Of a DNA stretch of 37,974 nucleotides, positions 7,427 through 16,196 are shown piece by piece (the first letter of the stretch is position 1; each line of letters starts with the position of its first letter). This DNA is from a bacterium. GTDB taxonomy: Bacteria; Zhuqueibacterota; Zhuqueibacteria; Zhuqueibacterales; Geothermadaptataceae. Location of the stretch: the NCBI GenBank assembly GCA_024275575.1, contig JAJRYV010000057.1, positions 1 through 37,974 of the forward strand, written 5' to 3'. The notes beneath the pieces were generated by a model that did not search any database, was not told where the DNA came from, and worked only from the letters and a program-made list of their open reading frames with translations. Position numbers and translations under genes: made by a program.

Positions 7427-9372
7427 GCGGGATTCCTTTCTAATTGTGGTTCATTTTGCCATTCACTTGCCAATTTATTGAGAGAAAATTCAGTTGCAAA
7501 ACGGGCGAAAGAGAGATTGTATTCACCATTTTCATCGTGCAACAGTTCATCCAGGTCAAACACTTCAGCTTCTTCCTGCACTATCTGCTTCATGTTCGCC
7601 CGAATGTCTTTGATCCAATAGTGAAAAGCAGAATTATCTTTTGGAAATTTGTGTAAAACATGATTTTGAAATTTTGAAATTGGGAACGTGATAGCGTCTC
7701 TGCCATATCGAATTGTGTAGTAATGCCCATATCTTTTAGCGAACGTTTGATATTTTTCAAGAAAATTTTTCTGAGGTAACGACAGCGTTTCTGCAAGGCT
7801 TCTTTTCAACTCAAAAGGTGGTAAGTCGATCTGTTCCTGCGATGAAAAATATAACCGCAGCAGCGTTAAAATCCCGTAGTGTACGCGCCTGCCCTCTTCA
7901 TAAAGCATCGCATAAATCTCATTAAAATCCATGCTTTCAGCGGCGCGAATAATGAAACCATTGAGATTCGTTCTTAAAAAATTGTTGGGGTCCATCAAGT
8001 TTTTGACAAATTTTCCTTTAAGCGCATCGTTTTCAATACAGTCAATAAAAAAACGACAAACCTGGAGCACAGTCGATGATGGTGGGGGCACAATGTGTGG
8101 CCTGGTTTTGAACTTCTGCTTTTGAAAATAGAAATGCACCATTTTAAAAATATTGAAGGTACCGCTCTTTACCGGCATGGCTTCAGCATCATCGAGAATT
8201 TGGTTGTGCAGCAGGAGATTCCATTCACCGGCTTGCACAGCCTTCATCAACACCGCAAAAAAGAGATCGCGATACTCCGGATTTTTGAAAGCATCTGTTT
8301 TTTTCAGGAGTTTTTCATCTCTAAGTGTCTGATATTTGTCCATCAGTCCGGCTATGTACCCCGACAGCTTGAGAAGCCCATCATTATCGATAAGTTTGTG
8401 AAAGTCTTCAAAGAAGCCAACACTGGCGCCTTCCCATTTTTTTGCAGGATAAAGTCCCCAAAAGTCCTCGTTCGCATCGAGACAATCGATAAGAGCAAAC
8501 CCACTTTTGCTTGCTAAAATGTCTTTCAGTTCCTTTGGATGTCTTGAATAGAGCATATACATTTTCTGAAACAGCGTATTGGGAATGCGATCGATATCGC
8601 ATGCAGCACCGGTGCCGGAGTTGGAAAACATCCAAAAATTCAGATTAGTGTAATCATTGTGGCGTTTGGTCAGTCTATGGTAAGCATCCAGAGCAAGAAC
8701 CAGATATTCAGGTTTACTGTATTTTTTATTCTCAACATTTTCTTGCAAAGAGGTGGTAGCAATCATGTCCTGAATTAACCTATAATTCGTTCTCACCAGC
8801 GATTTGGCATAGGCAAAATTTACCGATTCAATGAGCAAGACTCTGCTACGATAGAGTACTGCGGCAAGTGGCAAAAATTGGATAATCGCCAGACAGATCG
8901 GGTGGATTTGCACAGCAAATTTGGCGCCCGGAAGCGCTTGCGCATCCGAACCCAAAGCGCCGATCAAAGGCCACCACCCCCGGTTGATTGATGTATCGCG
9001 CGATTTAGGATCGATACCAATTTCCAGCAAAGTTTCCGTATACATTTCAGAAAAAGTTAAGTTAAAACGGAGCCCTGAAATTTCACATTGTTTGTCACCT
9101 TCGTCTTCATAAGAATTCAATATCTTCTCAAAAAGCTGGCGATAAATTTTTTCGCCAAATTTCGTATCATTGAGCAGTGGACCGTTACGCGTGAAGATCA
9201 TCGTGTAATTTTTCATGCGCTGATAGAGTTTTGGCAGGTTATATTTATTGAAACTCTTCAGCAGAATTTCAGGAGTCACTTGTGAAACATGCTCGAGAGA
9301 AGCCATGACCTGAATGCATTGCAATGCATTATTGAGCATCGTATTTCCGGAATATTCTGAAAAGATAGCCAA
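7423..9372 (-). CDS. cas8: Cascade large subunit, Cas8 (Cst1-like)
   Basis: This 649-residue protein sits in the position of the type I-B large subunit, which recognises the PAM and recruits Cas3. The central stretch FWMFSNSGTGAACDIDRIPN matches the Cst1 pattern in which an FSN motif is followed by an I..IP segment. The rest is divergent, so the family call leans partly on gene order. The start is a TTG at 9370-9372, supported by AAAGGGAG (9381-9388) 8 nt upstream; no ATG fits as well. Type I-B cas8 genes can encode the small subunit Cas11 from an internal start. I found no convincing internal ribosome site, though the window has no separate cas11. Confidence 0.85.
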   Translation of the reverse strand: MAIFSEYSGNTMLNNALQCIQVMASLEHVSQVTPEILLKSFNKYNLPKLYQRMKNYTMIFTRNGPLLNDTKFGEKIYRQLFEKILNSYEDEGDKQCEISGLRFNLTFSEMYTETLLEIGIDPKSRDTSINRGWWPLIGALGSDAQALPGAKFAVQIHPICLAIIQFLPLAAVLYRSRVLLIESVNFAYAKSLVRTNYRLIQDMIATTSLQENVENKKYSKPEYLVLALDAYHRLTKRHNDYTNLNFWMFSNSGTGAACDIDRIPNTLFQKMYMLYSRHPKELKDILASKSGFALIDCLDANEDFWGLYPAKKWEGASVGFFEDFHKLIDNDGLLKLSGYIAGLMDKYQTLRDEKLLKKTDAFKNPEYRDLFFAVLMKAVQAGEWNLLLHNQILDDAEAMPVKSGTFNIFKMVHFYFQKQKFKTRPHIVPPPSSTVLQVCRFFIDCIENDALKGKFVKNLMDPNNFLRTNLNGFIIRAAESMDFNEIYAMLYEEGRRVHYGILTLLRLYFSSQEQIDLPPFELKRSLAETLSLPQKNFLEKYQTFAKRYGHYYTIRYGRDAITFPISKFQNHVLHKFPKDNSAFHYWIKDIRANMKQIVQEEAEVFDLDELLHDENGEYNLSFARFATEFSLNKLASEWQNEPQLERNPA

Positions 9373-9380
9373 AATAATAT

Positions 9381-9388
9381 CTCCCTTT
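9381..9388 (-). promoter_or_regulatory. Ribosome binding site deciding the TTG start of cas8
   Basis: AAAGGGAG on the minus strand lies 8 nt before the TTG at 9370-9372. It is the only strong purine-rich site near the beginning of the cas8 frame. Confidence 0.6.
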
Positions 9389-9523
9389 ATTTTTAATCAT
9401 TCGTTGCTTTCAAAGGTTGCAAAACATTTGAAAATACATTTTCTAACCAGATACACGTAAATTTTGCTTATCTGCTCAGCTTGGATAAAATACAAATCAT
9501 GTTAACCAGCATGTAGAAAAAAC

Positions 9524-9548
9524 ACATGAGTAAAGCGACTCATTATTT
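9524..9548 (-). terminator. Hairpin with U tract between cas6 and cas8
   Basis: ATGAGT (9526-9531) and ACTCAT (9538-9543) form a 6-bp stem. On the minus strand the stem is followed by GTGTTTTTT, and on the plus strand by TATTTTT. It lies in the 193-bp gap that separates cas6 from the rest of the cas genes, the largest break in the effector part of the operon. It is a weak terminator candidate; cas8 may have its own promoter in the AT-rich stretch at 9389-9525. Confidence 0.35.
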
Positions 9549-9565
9549 TTAATTCACATTCCCCA

Positions 9566-10369
9566 TCACCACAAGTCCACCATGCCAAAACCCATGGAAT
9601 TCTTATCGCCCAGGCCGCAGTGCCAGGCGATGCGCATCAATTCCATGCTGCCGTTCATGCTGAAGGGCACCTCGAAACCTTTGATTTTTGTTTCCTCGCG
9701 TGTACCTTCTTTGATGATGATCAGTTTACTCACCCGGCGTTCTCCACGCTGCTGAAAATAATCCATATCGAACTGTACCTGCAAACCCTGGCTGTTGCAC
9801 GGCTTACCGTAAATGGTCTCGTATTTCGCCAGCAGATTTTGCCGCAAGGCCTGCGGTAAATCATCATCTGTCACCCGGTAAAAATATTTTTGCACTCTGC
9901 CTTCAGTCTCCCGTTTTGTCGTGCAAACGATCGGCGACAGGGTTTTTCCATGCATGTGCGAGGAAAATTCCGGTTCCGGCAATGTCTCAATGCTTTCAAT
10001 CAAAAAATGGCCCACCGCGCCCGGGCCACCGATTTCCAGCTTCTGCTCTTCGAACAATCCCATGACGAAGTTTTGCACAAAATCAAACTCCATCGGACTG
10101 GAAATATGCAAAAACCAGGGCCGGTCATCACCGGCGGCAAGCGTTCTGTTGCGCAGTAGTGGTTTCCCGGGTAGGTAGAGCCGTGAGAAAGTAAAGAGTT
10201 TTATAAACCGTTCCGCCGGTGAGCGATAACCGTTTACATGCAACCATTTCGCATAATCAGGCGCTGCACGGGCGAGTATTTTATACAATGCAGATGAAAG
10301 GGGGTAATTATAGTTGATTGGAACCACTGTTTTGGGATTGAGCGGAATGAGAGAGAGTTTGAGTCGCAT
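9566..10369 (-). CDS. cas6: crRNA-processing endoribonuclease Cas6
   Basis: Cas6 cuts pre-crRNA within the repeat, leaving the ATTGAAAC handle. The 267-residue protein begins MRLKLSLIPLNPKTVVPINYN. It has the conserved N-terminal His in WLHVNGYRS (H44), followed by KLFTFSRLYL, a typical Cas6 arrangement. It ends with the glycine-rich RNA-binding loop GLGDKNSMGFGMVDLW, the family hallmark. The start ATG has a good site (CGGGAG, 4 nt upstream). It is the first gene of the cas operon, separated from cas8 by 193 bp. Confidence 0.95.
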   Translation of the reverse strand: MRLKLSLIPLNPKTVVPINYNYPLSSALYKILARAAPDYAKWLHVNGYRSPAERFIKLFTFSRLYLPGKPLLRNRTLAAGDDRPWFLHISSPMEFDFVQNFVMGLFEEQKLEIGGPGAVGHFLIESIETLPEPEFSSHMHGKTLSPIVCTTKRETEGRVQKYFYRVTDDDLPQALRQNLLAKYETIYGKPCNSQGLQVQFDMDYFQQRGERRVSKLIIIKEGTREETKIKGFEVPFSMNGSMELMRIAWHCGLGDKNSMGFGMVDLW

Positions 10370-10682
10370 ATTGCTCCCGAAGATAATGTGGATTGCGGCT
10401 AAAATTAATTAATGAGATAAATTTTCCCCGAATTTTTCCCGAACTTTCTGAAGAGTTACATTTTTTTGATATTTATCGCCATTTTCAGACCTATTTTCCC
10501 CGGCAAAGTTAAATCATATCCATGCAGCCTGTGTCAGGCAAGCGCTCCCCAGGCTCGTTTTCCCATCCTGTCGGAAGTGCTGTGTTGAACAGATACTTAA
10601 AACCACGTTTAACTTGTTTCAATTATTGAAATTAGAAAACCACCTTCAAGAAGCAAGCACAATATTTTATTTTGATTTGTCT
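10370..10682. other. 313-bp intergenic region between cas6 and the sigma-54 activator
   Basis: No gene is supported here. The cas operon promoter should lie in the left part. I could not find a -24/-12 (GG-N10-GC) element or a good -35/-10 pair. A 15-bp palindrome, TTTCAATTATTGAAA, is at 10617-10631, about 250 bp upstream of cas6. Its ends resemble the CRISPR repeat terminus GTTTCAAT, but the match is short. Confidence 0.6.
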
Positions 10683-11738
10683 TTAACGCTCATTCAGCAG
10701 CAGGAAAATATCTTCTTTGGAAATATTGAGCTTTTCGATGCGGTAGCGCAGTTTACCGCGATTGATTTTAAGCAAGCGCGAGGCTTTACTCAAGTTGCCG
10801 CCGGCTTTTTGAATCGTGCTCAAAATGATATCCCGCTCCAAAGTTTCTAGGGCGATACCTTCGTTGGGAATTTCGATGGGATTAAAATGCAATTGTGTTT
10901 TTGAGGCTGATCTGCCGTTACCGCCGGTTCCATTCCTGCGCACAAATTCAGGCTGCGGTTCGAGAATTAGATGCTCAGCATCGATATAAACCGGGGCATA
11001 AACCAGAATGGCCCGCTCGATGGCGTTGCGCAGTTGGCGTATGTTGCCGGGCCAGTGATAATTTGCGATCAAACTTTCGGCTGCGGCTGTTAAACCGAGA
11101 GTGTGGTTTTCATTTTCTGCGGCAAATAGTTTGACGAAATGCATCGCCAGAACAAGCGCATCGCCGCTGCGCTCGCGCAGGGGTGGAATTTGTACATGCC
11201 CCACATTCAGACGATGATAAAAATCTTCACGAAAGCGCCCTTGCCTCACTTCTTCATACAAATTGACATTTGTCGCCGCGATGATGCGGCCCGAAATATT
11301 GATTTCCATCGTGCCGTTGAGTCGACGAAATTTTTTATTTTCCACTGCCTTGAGCAATTTCATCTGAATGCCGTTGGTGGTGTTGCCGATTTCATCCAAA
11401 AAAATAGTGCCGCCGCCGGCCAGTTCGAAAAGACCACGTTTGTTCTGATCAGCACCGGTAAAGGCGCCCTTTTCATAACCGAAAAGCTCTGATTCCAGCA
11501 GATTGATGGGAATGGCGCCACAATTGATATCGATAAAAGGTTTGTCCGCATCGGCGCCGGTTTCGTGGATGAGTTTGGCGAAGAGTTCCTTGCCGGTGCC
11601 GCTTTCACCGGTAATCAGCGTCGTCATCGTCGAGGATTTGGCGATGCGAATCGCCAAATCGACGGCCTGACGGAGCTGCGGCGATTCACCGATAATGGTC
11701 TTGTGCGGATGACTTGAGTTCGGTATTTTGAGTGTCAA
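10683..11738 (-). CDS. Sigma-54-dependent transcriptional activator without receiver domain
   Basis: This 351-residue bacterial enhancer-binding protein consists of a AAA+ domain and a C-terminal Fis-type helix-turn-helix. Walker A is GESGTGKE (44-51), the sigma-54 contact loop GAFTGA is exact (91-96), and Walker B is TIFLDEIG (111-118). The DNA-binding helix is at ~305-340 (ILSTIQKAGGNLSKASRLLK). There is no N-terminal regulatory domain. Only ~13 residues precede the AAA+ module, as in PspF-like proteins, which are controlled by a partner or are constitutively active. It stands alone, divergently spaced from nothing, and 313 bp upstream of cas6 on the same strand. Its targets are not evident from the sequence. 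Confidence 0.95.
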   Translation of the reverse strand: MTLKIPNSSHPHKTIIGESPQLRQAVDLAIRIAKSSTMTTLITGESGTGKELFAKLIHETGADADKPFIDINCGAIPINLLESELFGYEKGAFTGADQNKRGLFELAGGGTIFLDEIGNTTNGIQMKLLKAVENKKFRRLNGTMEINISGRIIAATNVNLYEEVRQGRFREDFYHRLNVGHVQIPPLRERSGDALVLAMHFVKLFAAENENHTLGLTAAAESLIANYHWPGNIRQLRNAIERAILVYAPVYIDAEHLILEPQPEFVRRNGTGGNGRSASKTQLHFNPIEIPNEGIALETLERDIILSTIQKAGGNLSKASRLLKINRGKLRYRIEKLNISKEDIFLLLNER

Positions 11739-11907
11739 TTTTCAGATATTCTGCGTTTGATCTCTTTGGTTGTCATATTAAGCTGCGGAGCAAAAGCCAC
11801 TACGAGCATAGCCCATCAGCATCAAGTTAAAAAGTTTTAAATTGTGGATTGCTGGTGGATCGTGGTAAATATCCCTCTGATTTGTGCTCTTGAGGAGCAT
11901 AAATTCG

Positions 11908-11990
11908 TCTCCCTTCGAAGGGAGAATTAGCACGTCCCTCTTTGAAGGAAGAATTGCAAGTCCCCCTTTGAAGGGGGATATAGGGGGATG
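11908..11990. repeat. Cluster of three related palindromic repeat units
   Basis: Three units of ~26-30 bp are arranged in tandem. The first is TCTCCCTTCGAAGGGAGA, a perfect 18-bp palindrome (11908-11925). The second, TCCCTCTTTGAAGGAAGA, is imperfect (about 11935-11952). The third is TCCCCCTTTGAAGGGGGA with 8-bp arms (11961-11978), followed by TATAGGGGGATGT. The third unit matches a type of intergenic repeat often seen in diverse bacterial genomes. Confidence 0.75.
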
Positions 11991-12256
11991 TCTGCACTTG
12001 GCCGAAACGAAGTTCGGTGAAGCAATTACACATCTCAGTAAACACGTAGTAAGATCCACTATCTTTCCGCATCAGCGCGTTATTACCTCTGGCTAAAAAA
12101 CTACCGGAATGGCAAGCCTGGAGCGATTACGAAAGAATACTCAATATCATTAAGTTAAGCCGTGGACATCCGTATCTGTTCAGCGTGCGTGCGAGAAGTA
12201 CTTCCTGAACATGGATGTATTATTTTAATTCATTCGGGCCTCCACTTATAGAATCC

Positions 12257-12347
12257 GTGTCCATCCGCCTGATCCGTCCTATTTGTGTTCTGTTTTTGAA
12301 AAGCTTTGGATACGGATTCAGCGGATTGAAAGGATTTTCACAGATAC
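12257..12347. repeat. Diverged inverted repeat rich in ATCCGC/ATCCGT
   Basis: CATCCGCCTGATCCGTCC (from ~12261) and, inverted, GGATACGGATTCAGCGGATT (from 12308) share the ATCCGC-TGA-TCCGT core in opposite orientation with about 30 bp between. It looks like a decayed intergenic repeat. Confidence 0.45.
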
Positions 12348-12418
12348 AGGGCTGTCGGCATAAAACGTCAAAAAATGACAACAGAATAACCTGCTATTGT
12401 TTTTTAGCCTTTATTGTT

Positions 12419-12490
12419 CTCGCGGAGACGCAGTGCTGCAGAGGAAAACAGCATAAAATATTTAAAAACAAAACTCTGCGTCTCAGCGAG
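12419..12490. repeat. Long inverted repeat, MITE-like
   Basis: CTCGCGGAGACGCAG (12419-12433) pairs with CTGCGTCTCAGCGAG (12476-12490), 13 of 15 positions complementary, with a 42-bp AT-rich centre. It is followed by ATTATTTTTT. It resembles widespread GC-armed intergenic repeats of the CGCAGAGACGCAG type. It carries no coding sequence. Confidence 0.6.
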
Positions 12491-12646
12491 ATTATTTTTT
12501 AATAAAAAATTAAGTTTCCAACTATTCCACTAACTTAATGACATTGAAAGAATACTATTCACAACAGATTCAACTCAATTGTGTATTTCATCCTGCGCAC
12601 TGATCATATAATCGGCATGCTGCATCATGCTCTGAATATGCCTGCC

Positions 12647-13537
12647 TCAGCTTTCCCGCGGGTTGTTTGCCTGGCGCAGGGCGTCGCCGATCAGGTTAAA
12701 CGCGATGACGGTGAGAATGAGAAAAAAACCGGCAAACCCCACCACCCACCAATACTCCGGCAATGCTGTCCGCCCGTCGTTGATCATATTTCCCCAGCTC
12801 GGAACCGGCGGCTGCACCCCGATGCCCAAAAAACTCAGGGACGATTCCAGCAAAATCGTATCGCCGATTTTCAAAGGAATTGAAACCAGCGCCGGCGCGA
12901 TGGCATTGGGCAAAATATGAGCGAGTAAAATACGCCGCCGCCGCAACCCGAGACATTGGGCGGCGAGTACGAATTCGCGCTCTTTTACCGAAAGCACCTC
13001 CGCGCGTACCAGCCGGGCTGTTTCCATCCAGCCGGTGAGGGCCAGCAGTGGAATCAGGTAAAGATAATGCGGTTGGTAAAGCGCTGCGATAGCGATAGCG
13101 AGCATCACTACGGGAAAGGCTAACAGCAGGTCGAGCAAGCGCATCAAAAGAGCATCGACGAAGCCGCCGCAATAACCCGAAATCGCACCATAAAAAACAC
13201 CGATCAGTACGGACAATGTTACCGTGCCCAGGGCGATACTCAGGGAAACGCGGCCGCCGTAGAGAATGCGGCTCAACACATCGCGGGCGAATTTGTCGGT
13301 ACCGAAGGGGTGTGTGACCGATGGCGGCAAATTGCTTGCATCGAGAATATCAGCTTGCGCATCCGGGGCAAAATCGGTCCAGATTGCGGGAACGAAACAG
13401 CTCAGCATCAGCGCGCACAGCACAATTGCACCGAGAATTGCGACACGATTATCGATCCATCGCTGGTGAAAATGCTGTTGTTGCGCGAAAAACCGGTTTT
13501 TTTCTGCAATACCGGCATTTAAAACTTCAAGACTCAT
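12647..13537 (-). CDS. Peptide-type ABC transporter permease (DppC/OppC family)
   Basis: This 296-residue inner-membrane permease has about six membrane segments. An N-terminal hydrophobic segment (NRVAILGAIVLCALMLSCFV) is followed by a periplasmic stretch with the family pattern SVTHPFGTDKFARDVLSRILYGGR. The coupling (EAA) loop with the ATPase is near LLESSLSFLGIGVQPP..SWG. It overlaps the upstream permease gene by 11 bp and is the last gene of the transporter operon. No strong terminator follows; a weak GCATG-CATGC hairpin lies at 12615-12630. Confidence 0.95.
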   Translation of the reverse strand: MSLEVLNAGIAEKNRFFAQQQHFHQRWIDNRVAILGAIVLCALMLSCFVPAIWTDFAPDAQADILDASNLPPSVTHPFGTDKFARDVLSRILYGGRVSLSIALGTVTLSVLIGVFYGAISGYCGGFVDALLMRLLDLLLAFPVVMLAIAIAALYQPHYLYLIPLLALTGWMETARLVRAEVLSVKEREFVLAAQCLGLRRRRILLAHILPNAIAPALVSIPLKIGDTILLESSLSFLGIGVQPPVPSWGNMINDGRTALPEYWWVVGFAGFFLILTVIAFNLIGDALRQANNPRES

Positions 13538-14498
13538 AAGCAGGTTTCACCCGTGGATCGACGATGAGATAGGACAGATCGGCGAGCAAATTACCGATCA
13601 CCACTGAAAGCGCAGCGACAAAAGTCGTCGCCAGAATAATGGGAAAATCATGCGAGAAAATCGCATCAACGGTAATTTTGCCCATGCCGGGCCAGGAAAA
13701 GATCGACTCGATGATCACCGTACCGCCGAACAGAAAGGGCAGAAAAAGTCCCAACGAAGACAGTAGCGGCAAAAGGGCGTTACGCAATGCATATTTAAAC
13801 AAGACCCGCCGGTGGGCGATGCCGTACGCTCGCGCCGTTAAAATATAATCCTGAGTCAAAACTTCCCGGAAAGATGCATGAAAAATTTTCGCGGTGTAAG
13901 CCATGGCCGGCAGGCTTAGAACAGCAGCAGGCAAAATGAGGTGGCGGATGCGATCGAGCGTTGCAGGCCAAAAATTCCCTTCTGCGAGCAAGTTCGCCAT
14001 GTGACTCGGCGGCAACCAGCCCAATTGTAGTGAAAACAGCCACAATGCGACGATAGCAACGAGAAAACCCGGGGTGGAATAAGCGATCAGGATGATAATA
14101 TTCAGTAGATGCCGCAGGCTTTTTTGGCGAATGACGGTCAGCGCGATACCGGCAAGCACACCGCCGCATAATTGCAGAATCAGCACCACCCCCGTCAGTT
14201 GCAGTGTATTGGGTATGGCTTCGGCGAAAATTTCACGAACCGGGCGTAAATGGGAAAAAGAAAAACCGAAATTACCACCGGCAAAAGCCTGCAACCATGC
14301 TGCATATTGCGTCGGCAGCGGACGATTGAGCCCCATCTGCTCACGAATATTGGCCACCACTGCGGGGTCAATTTCCGGCCGGATATAAAGCGAAGCCGGA
14401 TCACCCGGTGCGCATTGCAGCAGCACAAATGTCAGCGTGAGCACCGCCCAGACGATGAAAATGGCTTGCAATAAGCGTTTTAAAATGTATCTCACCAC
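13527..14498 (-). CDS. Peptide-type ABC transporter permease (DppB/OppB family)
   Basis: This 323-residue inner-membrane permease has the classic DppB opening MVRYILKRLLQAIFIVWAVL and LQCAPGDPA, then REQMGLNRPLPTQYAAWL. Six membrane segments are visible. The ATPase-contact loop lies around ARAYGIAHRRVLFKYALRNALLP, and the C-terminal FSWPGMGKI..DAI is a family hallmark. It partners with the product of 12647-13537. It begins 13 bp after the second ATPase gene. Confidence 0.96.
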   Translation of the reverse strand: MVRYILKRLLQAIFIVWAVLTLTFVLLQCAPGDPASLYIRPEIDPAVVANIREQMGLNRPLPTQYAAWLQAFAGGNFGFSFSHLRPVREIFAEAIPNTLQLTGVVLILQLCGGVLAGIALTVIRQKSLRHLLNIIILIAYSTPGFLVAIVALWLFSLQLGWLPPSHMANLLAEGNFWPATLDRIRHLILPAAVLSLPAMAYTAKIFHASFREVLTQDYILTARAYGIAHRRVLFKYALRNALLPLLSSLGLFLPFLFGGTVIIESIFSWPGMGKITVDAIFSHDFPIILATTFVAALSVVIGNLLADLSYLIVDPRVKPAYES

Positions 14499-14511
14499 AA
14501 TAATTTACCTT

Positions 14512-15306
14512 TTATAAGTTCACCGCCGGAGCGACAGATTCGGCAACTGGGGTCTGTGCTAAAAACACTGCTGCTTCGGCTGCATGATTCGCCGGAAAAA
14601 TCTCACAGATTGCCCCCTCGCGCATCACAGCGATGCGGTCGGCAACGTTTTCGATGGCCGCAAGATCGTGGGTGATGAACAGCACTGTCAGTCCGTGTTG
14701 CTGTTGCAGGTTTTGCAGCAATTCGATAATTTGCCCCTTGATCACTGCATCGAGATTTGCCGTGGGTTCATCAGCGATGAGCAATTCCGGTAGCACGCTG
14801 AGCGCTCGGGCAATGCAGGCTCGTTGCATCTGACCACTGCTTAGTTGGTGTGGAAAACGCGGCAGCAATTCGGCGGATAAACTGACTTCGTCACAAATTT
14901 GCTGCAGGCGTTGTTCGAGTTGCACTCCCGACAGTTTTTCCAGCAATCGCAGGGGTTCGGCGAGGGCCTGCCGCAGGTTTTGCCGGGGATTGAGTGCAGC
15001 GGCAGGGTCCTGAAAAATCATCTGAAATTTTCGCTGCAAGCGGCGGAATTTACCCGCCCGCATATCGAGCAGATCTTCATCCTGATAAAAAACTTCACCA
15101 CTATCGGCTTTTTCCAGGCGCAGCAGACAACGGCCGAAGGTGGTTTTACCGCTGCCTGATTCTCCCACCAGCGCTAATATTTCCCGGCGATAGATTGTGA
15201 ATTCGGCAACATCGAGAACTTTGCGGGGAACAGCGGTACGGAATAATTCGCCGGTTGCCGCATATCGTTTCGAGAGATTGTTGATTTTCAGATACGGATA
15301 CTTCAT
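14512..15306 (-). CDS. Peptide-type ABC transporter ATPase (DppF/OppF-like)
   Basis: This 264-residue nucleotide-binding subunit has Walker A GESGSGKTT, Q-loop MIFQDPAAALNPR, Walker B ELLIADEPTANLD and switch His (FITHDL). The signature is LSSGQ rather than the usual LSGGQ; the serine change is seen in other active ABC proteins. It is shorter than typical OppF (~320) because it stops soon after the ATPase core and lacks the full peptide-transporter C-terminal extension. Its ATG overlaps the upstream ATPase stop by 4 bp. Confidence 0.95.
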   Translation of the reverse strand: MKYPYLKINNLSKRYAATGELFRTAVPRKVLDVAEFTIYRREILALVGESGSGKTTFGRCLLRLEKADSGEVFYQDEDLLDMRAGKFRRLQRKFQMIFQDPAAALNPRQNLRQALAEPLRLLEKLSGVQLEQRLQQICDEVSLSAELLPRFPHQLSSGQMQRACIARALSVLPELLIADEPTANLDAVIKGQIIELLQNLQQQHGLTVLFITHDLAAIENVADRIAVMREGAICEIFPANHAAEAAVFLAQTPVAESVAPAVNL

Positions 15307-16160
15307 CGAACCGTCACCGGAGCCCTGGTTTTCTGCGGTTGTGCCTGGTTAATTTTGCACTGACTGAGCAGGAGTTTTGTATACGCATGCCGGGGTTTTT
15401 GCAGCAGCGTTGCTGCAGACCCGCTTTCGATAATACAGCCGTCTTTCATCACCGCAATTTTGTCGGCAATTTTGGCGACCAGCGCCAGATCGTGGCTGAT
15501 GAGCCACAGCGTAAAACCGTAATTTTTCTGCATGTGCCGCAGCAGCCTGACAATTTCGCGCTGCGTTTTACTGTCGAGGGCGCTCGTCGGTTCATCAGCG
15601 ATGACCAGTTGTGGGCCACAACTCAAGCCCATAGCGATCATCGCGCGCTGCGCCATGCCGCCGCTGAGTTGGTGGGGATAAGCGTTAAAAACGAAATCAG
15701 GATCGGGCAGACCGATTTCGGCAAGCAAATCGAGGGCGCGTGCTCTCGCCGGTATTTTTCGCAATTGCAGGTGGGTGCAAATCACTTCGACCATTTGCGT
15801 ACCGATGGTAAATGTCGGGTTAAAGGCTGATTTTGCATGTTGGAAAATCATGGCGATGTGACGGCCGCGAATCTGGTTTAGATCCTGTTCTGCAATGTTC
15901 CGCAGATTTTTCCCCTGAAAAATCACCGCACCGTAAGTCCGCACATTAATCGGCAGCAAGCCCAGCGTGGCAAGTGCGGTCATCGTTTTGCCGCAGCCCG
16001 ATTCTCCGATGAGCGCAAAAGTTTCGTTATTCGATATCTGCAGGCAAACACCATCGAGGATGGTGACGGGTTCCACCGGAGAATTAGTCTCTACCCGCAG
16101 CGCTTCGATGAGCAGCAGCGGCGGTGCTTGCCCGGTTACTTTTGCATTATTTACAGACAT
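15303..16160 (-). CDS. Peptide-type ABC transporter ATPase (DppD/OppD-like)
   Basis: This 285-residue nucleotide-binding subunit has Walker A GESGCGKTM, Q-loop MIFQHAKSAFNPTFTIGTQM, signature LSGGMAQRAMIAMGL, Walker B QLVIADEPTSALD and switch His (LISHDLALVA). It forms a heterodimer with the next gene product. The C-terminus (PRHAYTKLLLSQ) matches the start of the oligopeptide C-terminal extension but ends early. It lies 36 bp after the binding-protein gene. Confidence 0.95.
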   Translation of the reverse strand: MSVNNAKVTGQAPPLLLIEALRVETNSPVEPVTILDGVCLQISNNETFALIGESGCGKTMTALATLGLLPINVRTYGAVIFQGKNLRNIAEQDLNQIRGRHIAMIFQHAKSAFNPTFTIGTQMVEVICTHLQLRKIPARARALDLLAEIGLPDPDFVFNAYPHQLSGGMAQRAMIAMGLSCGPQLVIADEPTSALDSKTQREIVRLLRHMQKNYGFTLWLISHDLALVAKIADKIAVMKDGCIIESGSAATLLQKPRHAYTKLLLSQCKINQAQPQKTRAPVTVR

Positions 16161-16196
16161 TCACCAAACCTGTTTTAAAACGATTCCGACAGTGAA

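Larger units (their letters stand above)
11739..12646. other. 908-bp gene-free region with repeat remnants
   Basis: No supported gene. Short open frames here are produced by repeats (ISPFKGG-like translations) or are random. It contains a cluster of three palindromic units (11908-11990), diverged elements rich in ATCCGC/TCCGT (12257-12347), and a long inverted repeat (12419-12490). It looks like a landing zone for small intergenic repeats between two operons. Confidence 0.7.

Noticed and set aside
7423-8100. Internal start in cas8 for a separate Cas11 small subunit
   Set aside because: Known for some type I-B systems, but no internal ATG in the C-terminal part has a convincing ribosome site.
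10617-10631. Palindrome TTTCAATTATTGAAA as an isolated CRISPR repeat or tracr-like anti-repeat
   Set aside because: Only the terminal eight bases resemble the repeat, and type I-B needs no tracrRNA. It is kept only as a possible operator.
11778-12059. Minus-strand frames with ISPFKGG-like motifs
   Set aside because: The motifs come from the palindromic intergenic repeat cluster at 11908-11990, a common source of false genes.
12080-12208. Plus-strand 43-codon frame (LAKKLPEWQAWSDYERIL region) as a gene remnant
   Set aside because: An open stretch this short is not significant, lacks a start and ribosome site, and I recognise no family.
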